64,000 nt of DNA, taken from positions 1,736,001 through 1,800,000 of the forward strand of contig CAXXCY010000003.1 of NCBI GenBank assembly GCA_963674895.2, read 5' to 3'. Shown piece by piece: positions 16,166 through 25,226 of this stretch. The stretch's first letter is position 1. Each line of letters opens with the position of its first letter. The DNA comes from CAXXOK01 sp963674895. Lineage in GTDB: Bacteria > Bacillota > Clostridia > Christensenellales > Aristaeellaceae. The notes below the pieces were generated by a model, which saw only the letters and a program-made list of their open reading frames with translations, was not told the DNA's origin and did not search any database. The translations under genes and the position numbers were made by a program.

Positions 16166-17017
16166 TCATCGCCGCGAGGGCTGAATTAAGCCCAGCCGTT
16201 TTTCCAGCTGGGCGATGGGGGTTCCGGGCTTACCCGGTGGTTCTGTTCCGTCCTGATCCTCAGAGGCGGTTTGTTCTACAGCAGATGTATGGTCTTTCCC
16301 CCTGTCGGGGCGGGACAGATTGAGTTGGCTGTGCTGCTCGCCGGTTTCTTCATTTGGCGGATGACACGTTGGTTCTTGCGTTTCCTCTTGTTCCGAATGC
16401 TGCAAGTGTGGAATTTGCCGGTCAAACCACGCTTTCACCCTGGTTTCGGCCTCACTGCGGTCCACGCGCCGCATGCGTCCGCTGTTGCTCACGCCAGCGA
16501 TGGTTTCTTCCTCTGAGATGCCGTCGATAAACCCGTTCCTGAGCGCGGCATTTGCATCCATCCATGTCACAGCAGTCATCATGGCAGCGATATCCTTACG
16601 GTTTCTCGGGCATCGCTTGGCGTAAATATTGAGGATGCTTTCTTTGCTGGCGCGCAGCAACCCGACCGCTTCCAGCAAGTCCCGCTCATTGCCCCAGGCT
16701 ACAACGCTTGGATCGTGAATCATAAGGATGGAACCGGGGCTCATCTCCAGATGGTCAGCGGCCATTGCGACGACCGAACCGGCGGATGCCGCTGTTCCGG
16801 AAATCGTGATCATGACCCTGCCGGGATAAGCACGGATGTCATCGTGCATGCGGGTTGCGGCATTGCAGCTGCCGCCATAGCTGTTGAAGCGTATGTGGAC
16901 GTCATCCTTGTACTGGTTATTCTCGCCATAGAGCGCTTCGTGCAGGGCTTCCGGGGTGATCTCGTCACCCCAGAAAACACCTTCGTCGATGTACCCGTTA
17001 AGCGTGATCTCTCTCAT
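16166..17017 (-). CDS. ClpP-type prohead protease
   Basis: A 283-residue S14-family head maturation protease. The ClpP fold covers about residues 1-185: RFNSYGGSCNAATRM, then SGTAASAGSVVAMA with the nucleophile serine, then MIHDPSVVAWG with the histidine. The last 95 residues are a hydrophilic, charged tail without a recognisable domain, probably for scaffold contact. It lies between the methyltransferase and the capsid gene, and would cut the capsid delta domain. Confidence 0.88.
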   Translation of the reverse strand: MREITLNGYIDEGVFWGDEITPEALHEALYGENNQYKDDVHIRFNSYGGSCNAATRMHDDIRAYPGRVMITISGTAASAGSVVAMAADHLEMSPGSILMIHDPSVVAWGNERDLLEAVGLLRASKESILNIYAKRCPRNRKDIAAMMTAVTWMDANAALRNGFIDGISEEETIAGVSNSGRMRRVDRSEAETRVKAWFDRQIPHLQHSEQEETQEPTCHPPNEETGEQHSQLNLSRPDRGKDHTSAVEQTASEDQDGTEPPGKPGTPIAQLEKRLGLIQPSRR

Positions 17018-17020
17018 CGG

Positions 17021-18796
17021 TTATTCCTCCAATTCATGCGCCCAGACAATACCGGCTAAAACAAAAAAGACACAGGGCACAGCCACGCTGTTGCCATATG
17101 CCTTGTAGACTGCTCCGTCTGTCGCCGGGCTCTTCAGCCACCTGATGATTTGTTTTGCAGACTTAGGTCGCCGGGTCGATGTTGTGATGCGGCTCCAATT
17201 GTCATGGATCGCTTGCCATCGCTTGATTTTCTCTTCGCTCGGGTTTTCCGTTTCGAGATTCTCACACCAGCCGTCCGGGAAACCTTGCAAGCGTCCGCAT
17301 TCCCCAGGGGTGAGCCTGCGAACCAGATACTCGCTTTCTTGCTTTGATTCAGTATCAGAACAATGATTGCTCAACGATTGCCTCTGCCAATCACTGATGG
17401 AGCCATCGGGCTGTTTGTTTTTGCACAGATTGCACGGGTCCCTGGCCATATCCCGTGCAAACGCGTGTTCCGAAGCGAGTTCCAGCACATGGTAATCGCC
17501 GCTGAAAATCTCCTGATTGCCAGAAAAACCCTTCATAGCTCCCTGCGTCAGCGTACCCGCTTGTTCCCTGCCGCTGGCAAGCATTGCTTTCTTTGGCTCG
17601 ACAACGGAGATGCCGCCTTGATTGCACGCAGGATTCCCACCGCTGCAGTCCAATGTACGGCTGGTTTCGGCCTCGTAAAATCCTGATTTGGGATTATCTG
17701 ACAGCATGGAATGACTCTTGTCCGAACAAATCCCATAAGCCTGAGGCTGGAACAGCGTCTGGTCATTTCCGCAGCCAAGCGTAGCGGATTGATTCTGTTG
17801 GATCAGCGCACCTTTACCGCCGCCATTGCATCCCGATCGGATTTTCATCGTCAGGGGGACGTTGTTACCGCCTGTTCCCATACGGGAACAAAGCGTGGGA
17901 CAGATTCCATCCCCGCGGATTTTGATCCGGCCATCGGAAGGATGGTTTTCAATGGCCACGGCCGCCTGGTTATCGCCCATGTCCGCGCGTAAGGTGCCTG
18001 TTCGCTCAAGCCATGTATGACCGCCCATACGAGCCGCCGCCCCCGGTTCAAAGCCTACTGTTTTTCTTGTGCCTGCCGGGTGAGGGCCAGACGCAGTTTC
18101 CGTGGCAGTTCCTTGCCACGGGTTGCTGCGCGGCGGAGTATACCCAGACAGGCCTTCGGACTCAAAGAGTACTTGTCCGGCGTATGGTCCATCAAGATCG
18201 AGGACAACAAATACACGCCGCCGTCTTTGTGCGACTCCCCAACCCTTCGAGGCGTCAAGGATCCGCCAGGCAAGTGAAAAACCGTCTCCCATGATCTCGC
18301 CCGCCGGCAGCCATTTGTTTCCTTCAGGCAGAGGAACAGCTGCTTTGGGGTCTTTGAGCCTGACGAGGCTTTGGAGGACGTCACGGAAATCAGCACCCTT
18401 GGAAGAGGACAATGCTCCCGGCACGTTTTCCCACACGGCCCATCTTGGGTGTATTCCATTCGTAGCTTCCCTCATTTCTCGGATGATGCGGACGGCCTGA
18501 AAGAACAAACCGGAGCGTTCTCCGTCCAGGCCGCTTCGCTTGCCCGCGATAGAGAGGTCCTGGCACGGCGAGCCAAAGGTGATGATATCCACCGGGTCAA
18601 GTAAATATCCGTGGAGGTCCTGAATATCGCCGTAGTGCCGCATATCGGGCAGACGTTTCATGGTTACGCGAATCGGGAAGGGCTCAATCTCCGACGCCCA
18701 TACCGGACGAATACCAGCATAAATGCCAGCCAACGGAAACCCACCGATACCATCGAACAGCGATCCAAGCGTCATGGATTTCTCAGGATTTTCCAT
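17021..18796 (-). CDS. Phage DNA (cytosine-5) methyltransferase with extended recognition region
   Basis: A 591-residue C5-cytosine methyltransferase. Motif I is LFDGIGGF (about residue 14), motif IV GSPCQDLS with the catalytic cysteine (about 75), motif VI WENVPG, motif VIII QRRRRVFVVL (about 190), motif IX RLTPGECGRLQGFPDGW (about 495) and motif X AYGNSVAVP near the end. About 290 residues lie between VIII and IX, longer than usual and rich in GTGGNN- and GGNP-like repeats. No endonuclease is next to it, so it is probably an orphan that protects phage DNA. It overlaps the portal gene by 14 nt and sits inside the head module. Confidence 0.88.
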   Translation of the reverse strand: MENPEKSMTLGSLFDGIGGFPLAGIYAGIRPVWASEIEPFPIRVTMKRLPDMRHYGDIQDLHGYLLDPVDIITFGSPCQDLSIAGKRSGLDGERSGLFFQAVRIIREMREATNGIHPRWAVWENVPGALSSSKGADFRDVLQSLVRLKDPKAAVPLPEGNKWLPAGEIMGDGFSLAWRILDASKGWGVAQRRRRVFVVLDLDGPYAGQVLFESEGLSGYTPPRSNPWQGTATETASGPHPAGTRKTVGFEPGAAARMGGHTWLERTGTLRADMGDNQAAVAIENHPSDGRIKIRGDGICPTLCSRMGTGGNNVPLTMKIRSGCNGGGKGALIQQNQSATLGCGNDQTLFQPQAYGICSDKSHSMLSDNPKSGFYEAETSRTLDCSGGNPACNQGGISVVEPKKAMLASGREQAGTLTQGAMKGFSGNQEIFSGDYHVLELASEHAFARDMARDPCNLCKNKQPDGSISDWQRQSLSNHCSDTESKQESEYLVRRLTPGECGRLQGFPDGWCENLETENPSEEKIKRWQAIHDNWSRITTSTRRPKSAKQIIRWLKSPATDGAVYKAYGNSVAVPCVFFVLAGIVWAHELEE

Positions 18797-19997
18797 TGTC
18801 GGTCCCCTTTGTGGATGCTATCCGCATCATATTTCCGTTCACGAGATAGTCGTCGCCGCCGTCGGCTTTTTCAATAGGGTTCATGTTCTCCAGCTCACGG
18901 ATGTCATTAGCGGAAAGCCAGCCGTTTTGCCGGCCAATGGCATACCCTTCCATACGTTCCTTGTAGCTGCCGCGCATAAGCCCGTCGATATTGAACCGGA
19001 CATAATAAACGCCCTTCTCCTTGTCGGAAAAGAGCGCACGGTTCAGTGATTGCTCCATTCGCACCAGCCACGGTCTGATGGTGTGCATCGCAAAGCTGAT
19101 GGACTGATGTTCAATATTGGAGAATGTAGCGTGTTCCAAGTCGCCGATCATGTGCGGCGGCACACGGTAAATGCGGCAGATTTCGTTGACTTGAAACTTG
19201 CGGCTTTCCAGAAACTGCGCTTCATTGTTTGGCATCGAGATACGCTCGAATTTCATGTTCTCTTCGAGAATAGCCACCTTGCCCGTGTTGGATGACCCGC
19301 CGTAAGCCGCATTCCAGCTCTCCCGAAGCGCTGACGGATTTTTCACGGTATTGGGGTGCGTAAGCACACCGCTGGGCGTCGCGCCATGCGCAAAGAATTT
19401 ACTCCCGTATTCTTCCGCCGCAATACCCAGCCCAATAGCGTTCTTTTCGAGGGCAATCGGCGAGTACCCCATCACCCCGTCAAAACCCAGCCCTGGGATA
19501 TGGAGGACATCTTCCGGTCTGAGCCTGACGAGCTTGCTGTCGCGGGTTGTGTACTCGTATATCAGCATGCCGCTTGCGTCACGGTCCACCTGCACCTTAT
19601 CCGGCAACAGCGGATACAACCCGATGATCTTTCCACGGCCTGAACGGATGATTTGGCTGTACGCATTCCCCCACAGGAGCAGGTGTGTCAGGGTCGTCTC
19701 CCGCCACACAAACGAAGTCATCTCGCTGTTGGGTTCATCATGCAGGATGGAATACAGTGGGTGATCCAAAGATTTTTCCTTGCCTGAACTTGTGTAGTGA
19801 TACACATGAAGGGGTAAACTCGCTACCGTTTCCGCAATCACCCGCACACAAGCATACACCGCCGACATCTGCATGGCAGAGCGGGGCGTGACAGACTTGC
19901 CGGACGCACTTGATCCAAAATAAAACGCCAGCGCTTGGCTGACGGCGTTTTGGGGCTTGTCCCGTGAACGAAACAACAGGGAGAACGGATTTTTCAT
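18783..19997 (-). CDS. Portal protein (HK97 gp3 family)
   Basis: A 404-residue portal protein, which forms the dodecameric DNA gateway of the capsid. Landmarks are AMQMSAVYACVRVIAETVASLPLHV-like core residues at about 40-65, the HPLYSILHDEPNSEMT segment and ALEKNAIGLGIAAEEYG, followed by a HATFSNIEHQSISF motif. Start and length are normal. The start at 19997 has GGAGGT upstream. It overlaps the methyltransferase gene at its 3' end. Confidence 0.9.
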   Translation of the reverse strand: MKNPFSLLFRSRDKPQNAVSQALAFYFGSSASGKSVTPRSAMQMSAVYACVRVIAETVASLPLHVYHYTSSGKEKSLDHPLYSILHDEPNSEMTSFVWRETTLTHLLLWGNAYSQIIRSGRGKIIGLYPLLPDKVQVDRDASGMLIYEYTTRDSKLVRLRPEDVLHIPGLGFDGVMGYSPIALEKNAIGLGIAAEEYGSKFFAHGATPSGVLTHPNTVKNPSALRESWNAAYGGSSNTGKVAILEENMKFERISMPNNEAQFLESRKFQVNEICRIYRVPPHMIGDLEHATFSNIEHQSISFAMHTIRPWLVRMEQSLNRALFSDKEKGVYYVRFNIDGLMRGSYKERMEGYAIGRQNGWLSANDIRELENMNPIEKADGGDDYLVNGNMMRIASTKGTDNGKS

Positions 19998-20020
19998 TCA
20001 CGACCTCCATTCTTAGGCAT

Positions 20021-20049
20021 GAAAAAAGCACCCCCATGCGGAGATGCTT
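20021..20049 (-). terminator. Rho-independent terminator after the ATPase gene
   Basis: AAGCATCTCC and GGGGGTGCTT (minus strand) form a 10-bp stem with G-U pairs and a GCAT loop, followed by six T. It ends the ATPase transcript and insulates it from the portal gene. Confidence 0.7.
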
Positions 20050-20072
20050 GGATCAAATTTCAACTATCTATG

Positions 20073-21311
20073 TTATATCATCCATATGGGAACAATCAGG
20101 CTCTGACTGTCCATTGCGGACAGATCATTTTTCATGCAGAGGACCGCACCCATGCCACGAGGAATAGAACCTTTGTCCAGCAGTTTAAACGCTCTTGAGA
20201 TACGGTTATCCGGACTGGCTGTTTTTTTGATCTCCATAGGGTTGAGCTGGCCATTCGCCTCCAATATCACATCAATTTCCTGCGCGTCTTTATCGCGGAA
20301 ATAATATAGGTTTGGTTCTATCCCTGCATTTAGATAACTTTTAACGATTTCTGCCACCGTGTAGTTTTCAAGGATTGCGCCGTTCATCGCCCCTGCTTCC
20401 AATGTTTCAGCGCTGGTCCATTTTGTCAGATACGCAACAAGCCCGGAATCATAGAAATAAAGCTTTGGGGATCTTACCGTTCTCTTGAGAAGGTTATTGG
20501 AGTACGGATACAGATAGAAAATAATCCCTGAGCGTTCCAGAATGCCCAGCCATTCTTTCACCTTTTCAGAGCGCATACCATCCACATCACGGCCTATCTC
20601 CGCCGCATTCACCAATTGGGCACACCTGCAGGCAACCGCCCGAATAAACCGCGCAAATTCCGTGGCGTCAATGCTCCCGCTGAGTTCCCGCACATCACGC
20701 TCGATGTAGGTTTGAATATAGCTTGCATAGAACAACTGCCGATTGCTGACCCGCCCGCTGGTATACGCCGGCATTGATCCCTTAAAGATTCTCTGATACA
20801 CGCTTGGGGTGTCGGCTGCTTCCCGATGCTTTTTCCTACTATTTAAAGACTCAAGGCTTAGAATAAATGGTTCCGCCGTGCCATCGCCGTGGAGTTCCTT
20901 CTGTGAAAGGGTGGTCAGATGCAATACGGCAACCCGGCCCGCGAGAGACTCGCCTGTAAGCTCCATAAGCCGAAACGGCTGCGAACCGGTCAGCCAAAAC
21001 AATCCGGGTTGCTGCTCGCGATCTGCGATGAGTTTAATATAGCTGAAGAGTTGTGGTGCGTACTGCACTTCATCAATGAGCACAGGAGGTTTATGCAGCT
21101 GTAAAAACATCTCCGGATCATTCATCGCCAGCGCACGGGCATCAAGATCATCCAGAGAGATGTAGTTCCGCTGCGTATCCTGCATCAACCTCTTCAGCAT
21201 TGTGGTTTTCCCAACCTGGCGCTGGCCAGTCACCAAAACAACAGGGTATTCCTGTGATGCTTGTAAAACGATCGGTTCCAGGTCTCGCGGGATATATAGG
21301 ATATCCGGCAT
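20073..21311 (-). CDS. AAA-family ATPase with DUF4143 domain
   Basis: A 412-residue protein when started at ATG 21311 (MPDILYIPRDLEP), which has GGAGG; the longer frame has no site. Residues about 10-140 form an AAA_14 ATPase: Walker A VTGQRQVGKTT, Walker B PPVLIDEVQY, sensor WLTGSQPF. Residues about 190-400 form DUF4143, with KLYFYDSGLVAYL and the nuclease-like EIDVILEANG and MEIKKT. Such proteins are common in bacteria but their role is unclear. It is an accessory gene between terminase and portal and has its own terminator. Confidence 0.83.
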   Translation of the reverse strand: MPDILYIPRDLEPIVLQASQEYPVVLVTGQRQVGKTTMLKRLMQDTQRNYISLDDLDARALAMNDPEMFLQLHKPPVLIDEVQYAPQLFSYIKLIADREQQPGLFWLTGSQPFRLMELTGESLAGRVAVLHLTTLSQKELHGDGTAEPFILSLESLNSRKKHREAADTPSVYQRIFKGSMPAYTSGRVSNRQLFYASYIQTYIERDVRELSGSIDATEFARFIRAVACRCAQLVNAAEIGRDVDGMRSEKVKEWLGILERSGIIFYLYPYSNNLLKRTVRSPKLYFYDSGLVAYLTKWTSAETLEAGAMNGAILENYTVAEIVKSYLNAGIEPNLYYFRDKDAQEIDVILEANGQLNPMEIKKTASPDNRISRAFKLLDKGSIPRGMGAVLCMKNDLSAMDSQSLIVPIWMI

Positions 21312-21394
21312 ATCCACACCTCCAATTTCGGCCAATTTACAATTCTTTTGTATTATAGCCGAAATAATCAGGCTTTGCAAGTCTGGGCTTGCCG

Positions 21395-21721
21395 TTATAA
21401 CCCAAGCCCTGTCTTTCTGTCATGGCACGGTTTACATAGCGGCTGCCAGTTGCTTTCGTCCCAGAACAATGTTTCATCACCGCGGTGTGGGATGATGTGA
21501 TCAACTACGGTTGCTGGGACAATGCGGTTGTTTCGCAGACATTCAGTACACAAAGGGTTTTGCTTCAAAAGCCGCGTTCGTGCTTTCTGCCATTGGCTGT
21601 CATACCCGCGAGCAGCAGCGCTTTCACGGGCATATAGACCTCGATGCTGTTCACAATACACACCATCCGACAGATTCGGACATCCGGGATGGCGGCATGG
21701 GCGTTTCGGTTTATGTGGCAT
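21395..21721 (-). CDS. Phage HNH endonuclease
   Basis: A 108-residue HNH nuclease. It has two zinc-knuckle cysteine pairs (CRHPGCP and CTECLR), the first histidine in VVDHIIPHRGDE, and the final LCKPCHDRKT motif. Small HNH proteins beside terminase work with it in genome packaging in HK97-like phages. It lies directly downstream of the large terminase gene. It looks intact. Confidence 0.85.
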   Translation of the reverse strand: MPHKPKRPCRHPGCPNLSDGVYCEQHRGLYARESAAARGYDSQWQKARTRLLKQNPLCTECLRNNRIVPATVVDHIIPHRGDETLFWDESNWQPLCKPCHDRKTGLGL

Positions 21722-21730
21722 GACCGCCTC

Positions 21731-23290
21731 CTAGATCAACAAAAGGCCCCTGTCATCGTCATATACGCTGCCATGCCCGCCTTGATTCTTCATAGCGCGA
21801 TCCAGCGCCATCACCAGCGCAATGGCTCCATCCACCTTTTCAGTGGACTTGGCTTTGTCGATTTTCAGATTGCCCGCAGGATCGGTTTTGACGAAAGCAT
21901 TATCCATATTCCAACGGAGTACCGGGTGCCCGCCATGAGCGATACGATGTTCCAGCACCAACCGCACCAATTCCTTGGTCGGCGGGCTCATATCCCGAAA
22001 CCCCTGCCCAAAGGGAACCATGGTGAAACCGTCGTCCTCCAGCGCCTGCACCATCATAGCCGCGTTCCAGCGGTCATAAGCAATCTCGCGGATATTATAT
22101 TTTTCACCCAGATGGATGATGCGCTGCTCTATGAATCCGTAATGCACGACATTCCCTTCGGTGGTTTGGATGAACTCCTGCTTTTCCCACACGTCGTACA
22201 TCACATGATCGCGGCGAACACGCAGTTCCAACGTTTCATCGGGCAGCCAGAAAAACGGCAGCACGAAGTACGGTTCATCCTCCGTATCCGGCGGGAAGAC
22301 CAGTACAATGGTCGTCAGGTCACTGGTACTCGCCAGGTCAAGCCCTGCATAGCACGCACGCCCATCCAACATGGATATGTCAAAGGCTGCGCCGCATTCA
22401 TCCCATTTGTCCATGGGCATCCAACGCACGGATTGCTTGACCCACTGGTTCAGCCGCAGCTGGCGGAACATGTTCTCGTCCGCAGGCGATTCAATCGCCT
22501 TATGATAAGCGTCACGCACCTTATCCATACCGATGGTATGCCCCAGCGAGGGATTGGCCTTGTGCCAGTTCTTCTCGGACTTCCAATCCTCGGTTTCAGG
22601 CAGTCCGAATACCACGGGGTAGAAGCGCGGGTCACGCTTTCGGCCTTCCAGGATATCGACAGCCTTCTGATGTACCTCCCAGCAAATGCTATTGCGGTCA
22701 GTCCCGGCTGTGGTGAGAAAGAAAAACAGCGGCTGTTTTCGCGCATCACCGCTGCCCTGCGTCATAACATCAAATAGCTTTCGGGTCGGCTGGGTATGCA
22801 GCTCATCAAAAATGCAGGCGGATACATTCAATCCATGTTTCGTCGCCACCTCGGAAGACAACACCTGATAAATGCTCCCTGTCGGCTGAAACACCATGCG
22901 CTTGGTGGACGGGATGATCTTGATACGTTTTCTGAGCGCAGGCGATTGTTTGACCATGTCAACCGCGACGTCAAACACGATACCCGCCTGCTGACGGTCG
23001 GATGCGCAGGAATATACCTCCGCTTTCCATTCATCATCATTGGCCAGCATGTTTAGCGCGACCGCAGCACCGAGCTCGCTCTTACCGTTTTTCTTCGGGA
23101 TTTCAATATACGCCGAGCTAAACTGCCGCATACTGGGATCTTCGTCGCGCACGGTGCCGAACACATCCGAAACGACCTTCCGCTGCCAGGGCAGTAGATG
23201 AAACGGTTTGCCGTGAAACTCCCCCTTGGTATGGCGCAGGCATTCGATGAACCGGATGACACGCTGGGCTTTTTGTTCATCCAGCGCCAT
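21731..23290 (-). CDS. Terminase large subunit
   Basis: A 519-residue packaging motor of the Terminase_1 family. I start it at ATG 23290 (MALDEQKAQRVIRF), preceded by GAGGGG. The N-terminal ATPase has the Walker A-like IPKKNGKSELGA at about residue 70 and Walker B ACIFDELH at about 165. The C-terminal nuclease has its acidic centre at YAGLDLAS (about 315) and DRWNAAM (about 415), and KVDGAIALVMAL near the end. It overlaps the small subunit gene by 14 nt. Confidence 0.92.
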   Translation of the reverse strand: MALDEQKAQRVIRFIECLRHTKGEFHGKPFHLLPWQRKVVSDVFGTVRDEDPSMRQFSSAYIEIPKKNGKSELGAAVALNMLANDDEWKAEVYSCASDRQQAGIVFDVAVDMVKQSPALRKRIKIIPSTKRMVFQPTGSIYQVLSSEVATKHGLNVSACIFDELHTQPTRKLFDVMTQGSGDARKQPLFFFLTTAGTDRNSICWEVHQKAVDILEGRKRDPRFYPVVFGLPETEDWKSEKNWHKANPSLGHTIGMDKVRDAYHKAIESPADENMFRQLRLNQWVKQSVRWMPMDKWDECGAAFDISMLDGRACYAGLDLASTSDLTTIVLVFPPDTEDEPYFVLPFFWLPDETLELRVRRDHVMYDVWEKQEFIQTTEGNVVHYGFIEQRIIHLGEKYNIREIAYDRWNAAMMVQALEDDGFTMVPFGQGFRDMSPPTKELVRLVLEHRIAHGGHPVLRWNMDNAFVKTDPAGNLKIDKAKSTEKVDGAIALVMALDRAMKNQGGHGSVYDDDRGLLLI

Positions 23291-23771
23291 CGCGCCATTC
23301 CCCTCTGAGCAGTTTTTCCATGGGATCCTCTGCATCTGCCGAGGCGTCAGGATCCCCCACAATAATGCGCGAGCGGCAGGCTGGGGTCAGCCCAAACTCG
23401 GTGCAAAACGATTGCATGATTTTAAGGTTCTGCTGCGCGATGGACACCTGCGGCACTTGCTGGACATACCCGCTGGGCGTTTTAAAGATCGACCCGTGTT
23501 TTGTAATGAACTCCTCCGCTTCACGCCAGCGTGCATACGCCTGGCAGTAACCGGCGAATGCGGTCAGGTCAGCCGCAGTCAGCACACCCATGGCTTTTAA
23601 GGAGGGCGCCAGCCGTTTCCACTCTTTCTTTGCTTCAGGCATCAGCCAGTTGGGACATCGGATGTCAGCTCTGGGCGGCACCGGCTCATGTTCATTGAGC
23701 TTGCGCTTGCCTGGATTGCCTTCCAGTACCTTGAGCGCGGTAGGCTTGGGCCTCCGGCCGGTTGTAGCCAC
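23277..23771 (-). CDS. Terminase small subunit (P27 family)
   Basis: A 164-residue DNA-recognition subunit of the P27 family. It starts at GTG 23771 with GAGGAGG upstream. RRPKPTALKVLEGNPGKRKLN is the hallmark opening; AKKEWKRLAPSLKAMGVLT and KTPSGYVQQVPQVSIA follow. It is the last recognisable phage gene on the right; the genes that normally precede it are missing. Confidence 0.88.
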   Translation of the reverse strand: MATTGRRPKPTALKVLEGNPGKRKLNEHEPVPPRADIRCPNWLMPEAKKEWKRLAPSLKAMGVLTAADLTAFAGYCQAYARWREAEEFITKHGSIFKTPSGYVQQVPQVSIAQQNLKIMQSFCTEFGLTPACRSRIIVGDPDASADAEDPMEKLLRGEWRDGAG

Positions 23772-23934
23772 AGGTGTTTCCTCCTCGTATAACGAATTTA
23801 CGGTGTTTTTAACAAGAGCACCACAGGAAAAACTTGTTATCCCGTGTTGGATATGGGATAATGAGCATAACAGACAGAGGGCGCAGAACTTCCTCCTTGA
23901 AGTAATGGATTGTCAACAGTTGGTCAGACAGAAA

Positions 23935-24759
23935 TTATAAGGTACATGCATTCCTGAACTCAACCGGAGACAGGTACCCGAGGGTACCGTGCAGGCGGAT
24001 GTTGTTGAACCAGTGTATGTAATCCGCCAGTTCCAATCGCAGCTGCTCGAGGGTACCAAACCGCCTGCTCGAAACGAACTCCTTCTTGATCAGCCTGAAG
24101 GTTGATTCTGCTACCGCGTTGTCATAGGGACAGCCCTTCATGCTCAGGGATCGCTGGATCTGAAAGCTTTCCAGTATTTCATCCACAAGCATATTGTCAA
24201 ACTCACTGCCACGGTCTGTGTGAAAGATCTGGATCTCGAACAGGTTTCCTTTCACGGATGCAAAAGCTTGATGGACCAGTTCAGCGTCTTTGTGTGCACC
24301 GGCGCTGTAGCCGATGATCTCCCTGGCTCCCAGATCCAGCAGCATGCAGATATAGGCCCACTGGGTGCCTACACGAACGTAGGTCAGATCGCTGACAACA
24401 CAGGCTCCCGGGAGCCTGTCGCTGAATTGCCGGTCAATCAGGTTGGGCACCGGGGCTTCATTCACCCTGGATGCATGAACCCGATACTTCTTGCGTGTGT
24501 AGGCGGATACCAGTCCCCGCTTCTTCATGATCCGCCCGATCTTCCGCCTGGATACAATCCAGCCCTTCCGCAGCAGTACATGCTTGAGTTTGCGTTGACC
24601 GTAAACACGACGATTCTCATCGTATGCGTTCTGAACAACCTCTTCCAAATCCCGCTCGTCCGGCCGGCCCCGGCATTCGTAGTAATAGGTGCTGCGTGCA
24701 ATGCCTAAGCACCGGCACAGCGCTGATATTGAGTATTTGTGGGCATTGGCTCGGATCAC
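23935..24759 (-). CDS. IS3-family transposase OrfB (DDE integrase domain)
   Basis: A 274-residue transposase catalytic part. After an HTH_21-like segment (RRVYGQRKLKHVL) it has the rve DDE core: first D in VVSDLTYVRVG, second D in IFHTDRGSEFDN and E in AVAESTFRLIKKE. It should be made mostly as an OrfAB fusion by a -1 shift near the end of orfA, where GAAAG offers a slip site. It ends 29 bp from the left end of the element. It is intact. Confidence 0.9.
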   Translation of the reverse strand: MIRANAHKYSISALCRCLGIARSTYYYECRGRPDERDLEEVVQNAYDENRRVYGQRKLKHVLLRKGWIVSRRKIGRIMKKRGLVSAYTRKKYRVHASRVNEAPVPNLIDRQFSDRLPGACVVSDLTYVRVGTQWAYICMLLDLGAREIIGYSAGAHKDAELVHQAFASVKGNLFEIQIFHTDRGSEFDNMLVDEILESFQIQRSLSMKGCPYDNAVAESTFRLIKKEFVSSRRFGTLEQLRLELADYIHWFNNIRLHGTLGYLSPVEFRNACTL

Positions 24760-24761
24760 AA

Positions 24762-25049
24762 CTACTTTCGTGCGTATATCAGCGCCGCTTGCTTTAGGAC
24801 GTCATTCTCCATCCGCAGCTGTTGGTTCTCTTTGCGAAGCTTCAGCAGCTCCAGTTCTTCAGGCGTTCGGTTATCCTTCTCGTGGCTGGAACCGGTTGCA
24901 TTGATCCGCTTAACCCATTTGTCAAACGCCGATGCTGTCAGGTCGTATTCCCGGATGATCTCGCTCCTGGGTTTCCCGTGGTTGAACAGTTCAACCAGCT
25001 GCCTTTTCTGCTCCTCGCTGTAGGTCCGCTTGGCCCGCCTTTGTGTCAT
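24762..25049 (-). CDS. IS3-family transposase OrfA (HTH)
   Basis: A 95-residue DNA-binding subunit with an IS3 HTH_Tnp_1 domain (YSEEQKRQLVELFNHGK, then SAFDKWVKRI) and a C-terminal leucine-zipper-like helix (LELLKLRKENQQLRMENDVL). It binds the element ends and is the first half of the frameshift fusion with OrfB. Confidence 0.9.
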   Translation of the reverse strand: MTQRRAKRTYSEEQKRQLVELFNHGKPRSEIIREYDLTASAFDKWVKRINATGSSHEKDNRTPEELELLKLRKENQQLRMENDVLKQAALIYARK

Positions 25050-25126
25050 GGTATTTCCCTCCTAAATCTTTCCCGTTATTCTACCATGACCTTATTTTTT
25101 CTGTCCGATTTAGTGTAACCAATCCA

Positions 25127-25213
25127 CTTGAGGATATACGCTATTGCATCCGGGTCACCTTCCACCGCTTTTTGTAAAACTGTAAAAGGTAACTCCTTTT
25201 CGCAATAACGCAT
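25127..25213 (-). pseudogene. Tn916-type HTH_16 regulator, cut by the IS
   Basis: Twenty-nine codons remain, from ATG 25213 (AAGGAGT site) to the right end of the IS. The start, ELPFTVLQKAVEGDPDAIAY, matches the small helix-turn-helix proteins that accompany sigma-like factors in Tn916-family elements. The rest of the gene is absent from the left side of the IS, so the gene is dead. Confidence 0.65.
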
Positions 25214-25226
25214 AGCTTAATACTCC

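Larger units (their letters stand above)
23906..25126 (-). mobile_element. IS3-family insertion sequence, complete
   Basis: A 1,221-bp element with two overlapping frames on the minus strand. The ends are imperfect inverted repeats of about 40 bp; both begin TGGATTG and share GACAGAAA and ATAAGGT blocks. I do not see a 3-4 bp target duplication: the left flank ends AGTAA and the right begins CTTGA. The right end cuts a Tn916-like regulator gene whose remainder is not found on the left, which suggests a deletion next to the element. Confidence 0.85.

Noticed and set aside
23899..25131. Target-site duplication of the IS3 element
   Set aside because: The bases flanking the ends (AGTAA and CTTGA) do not match, so no duplication is claimed.
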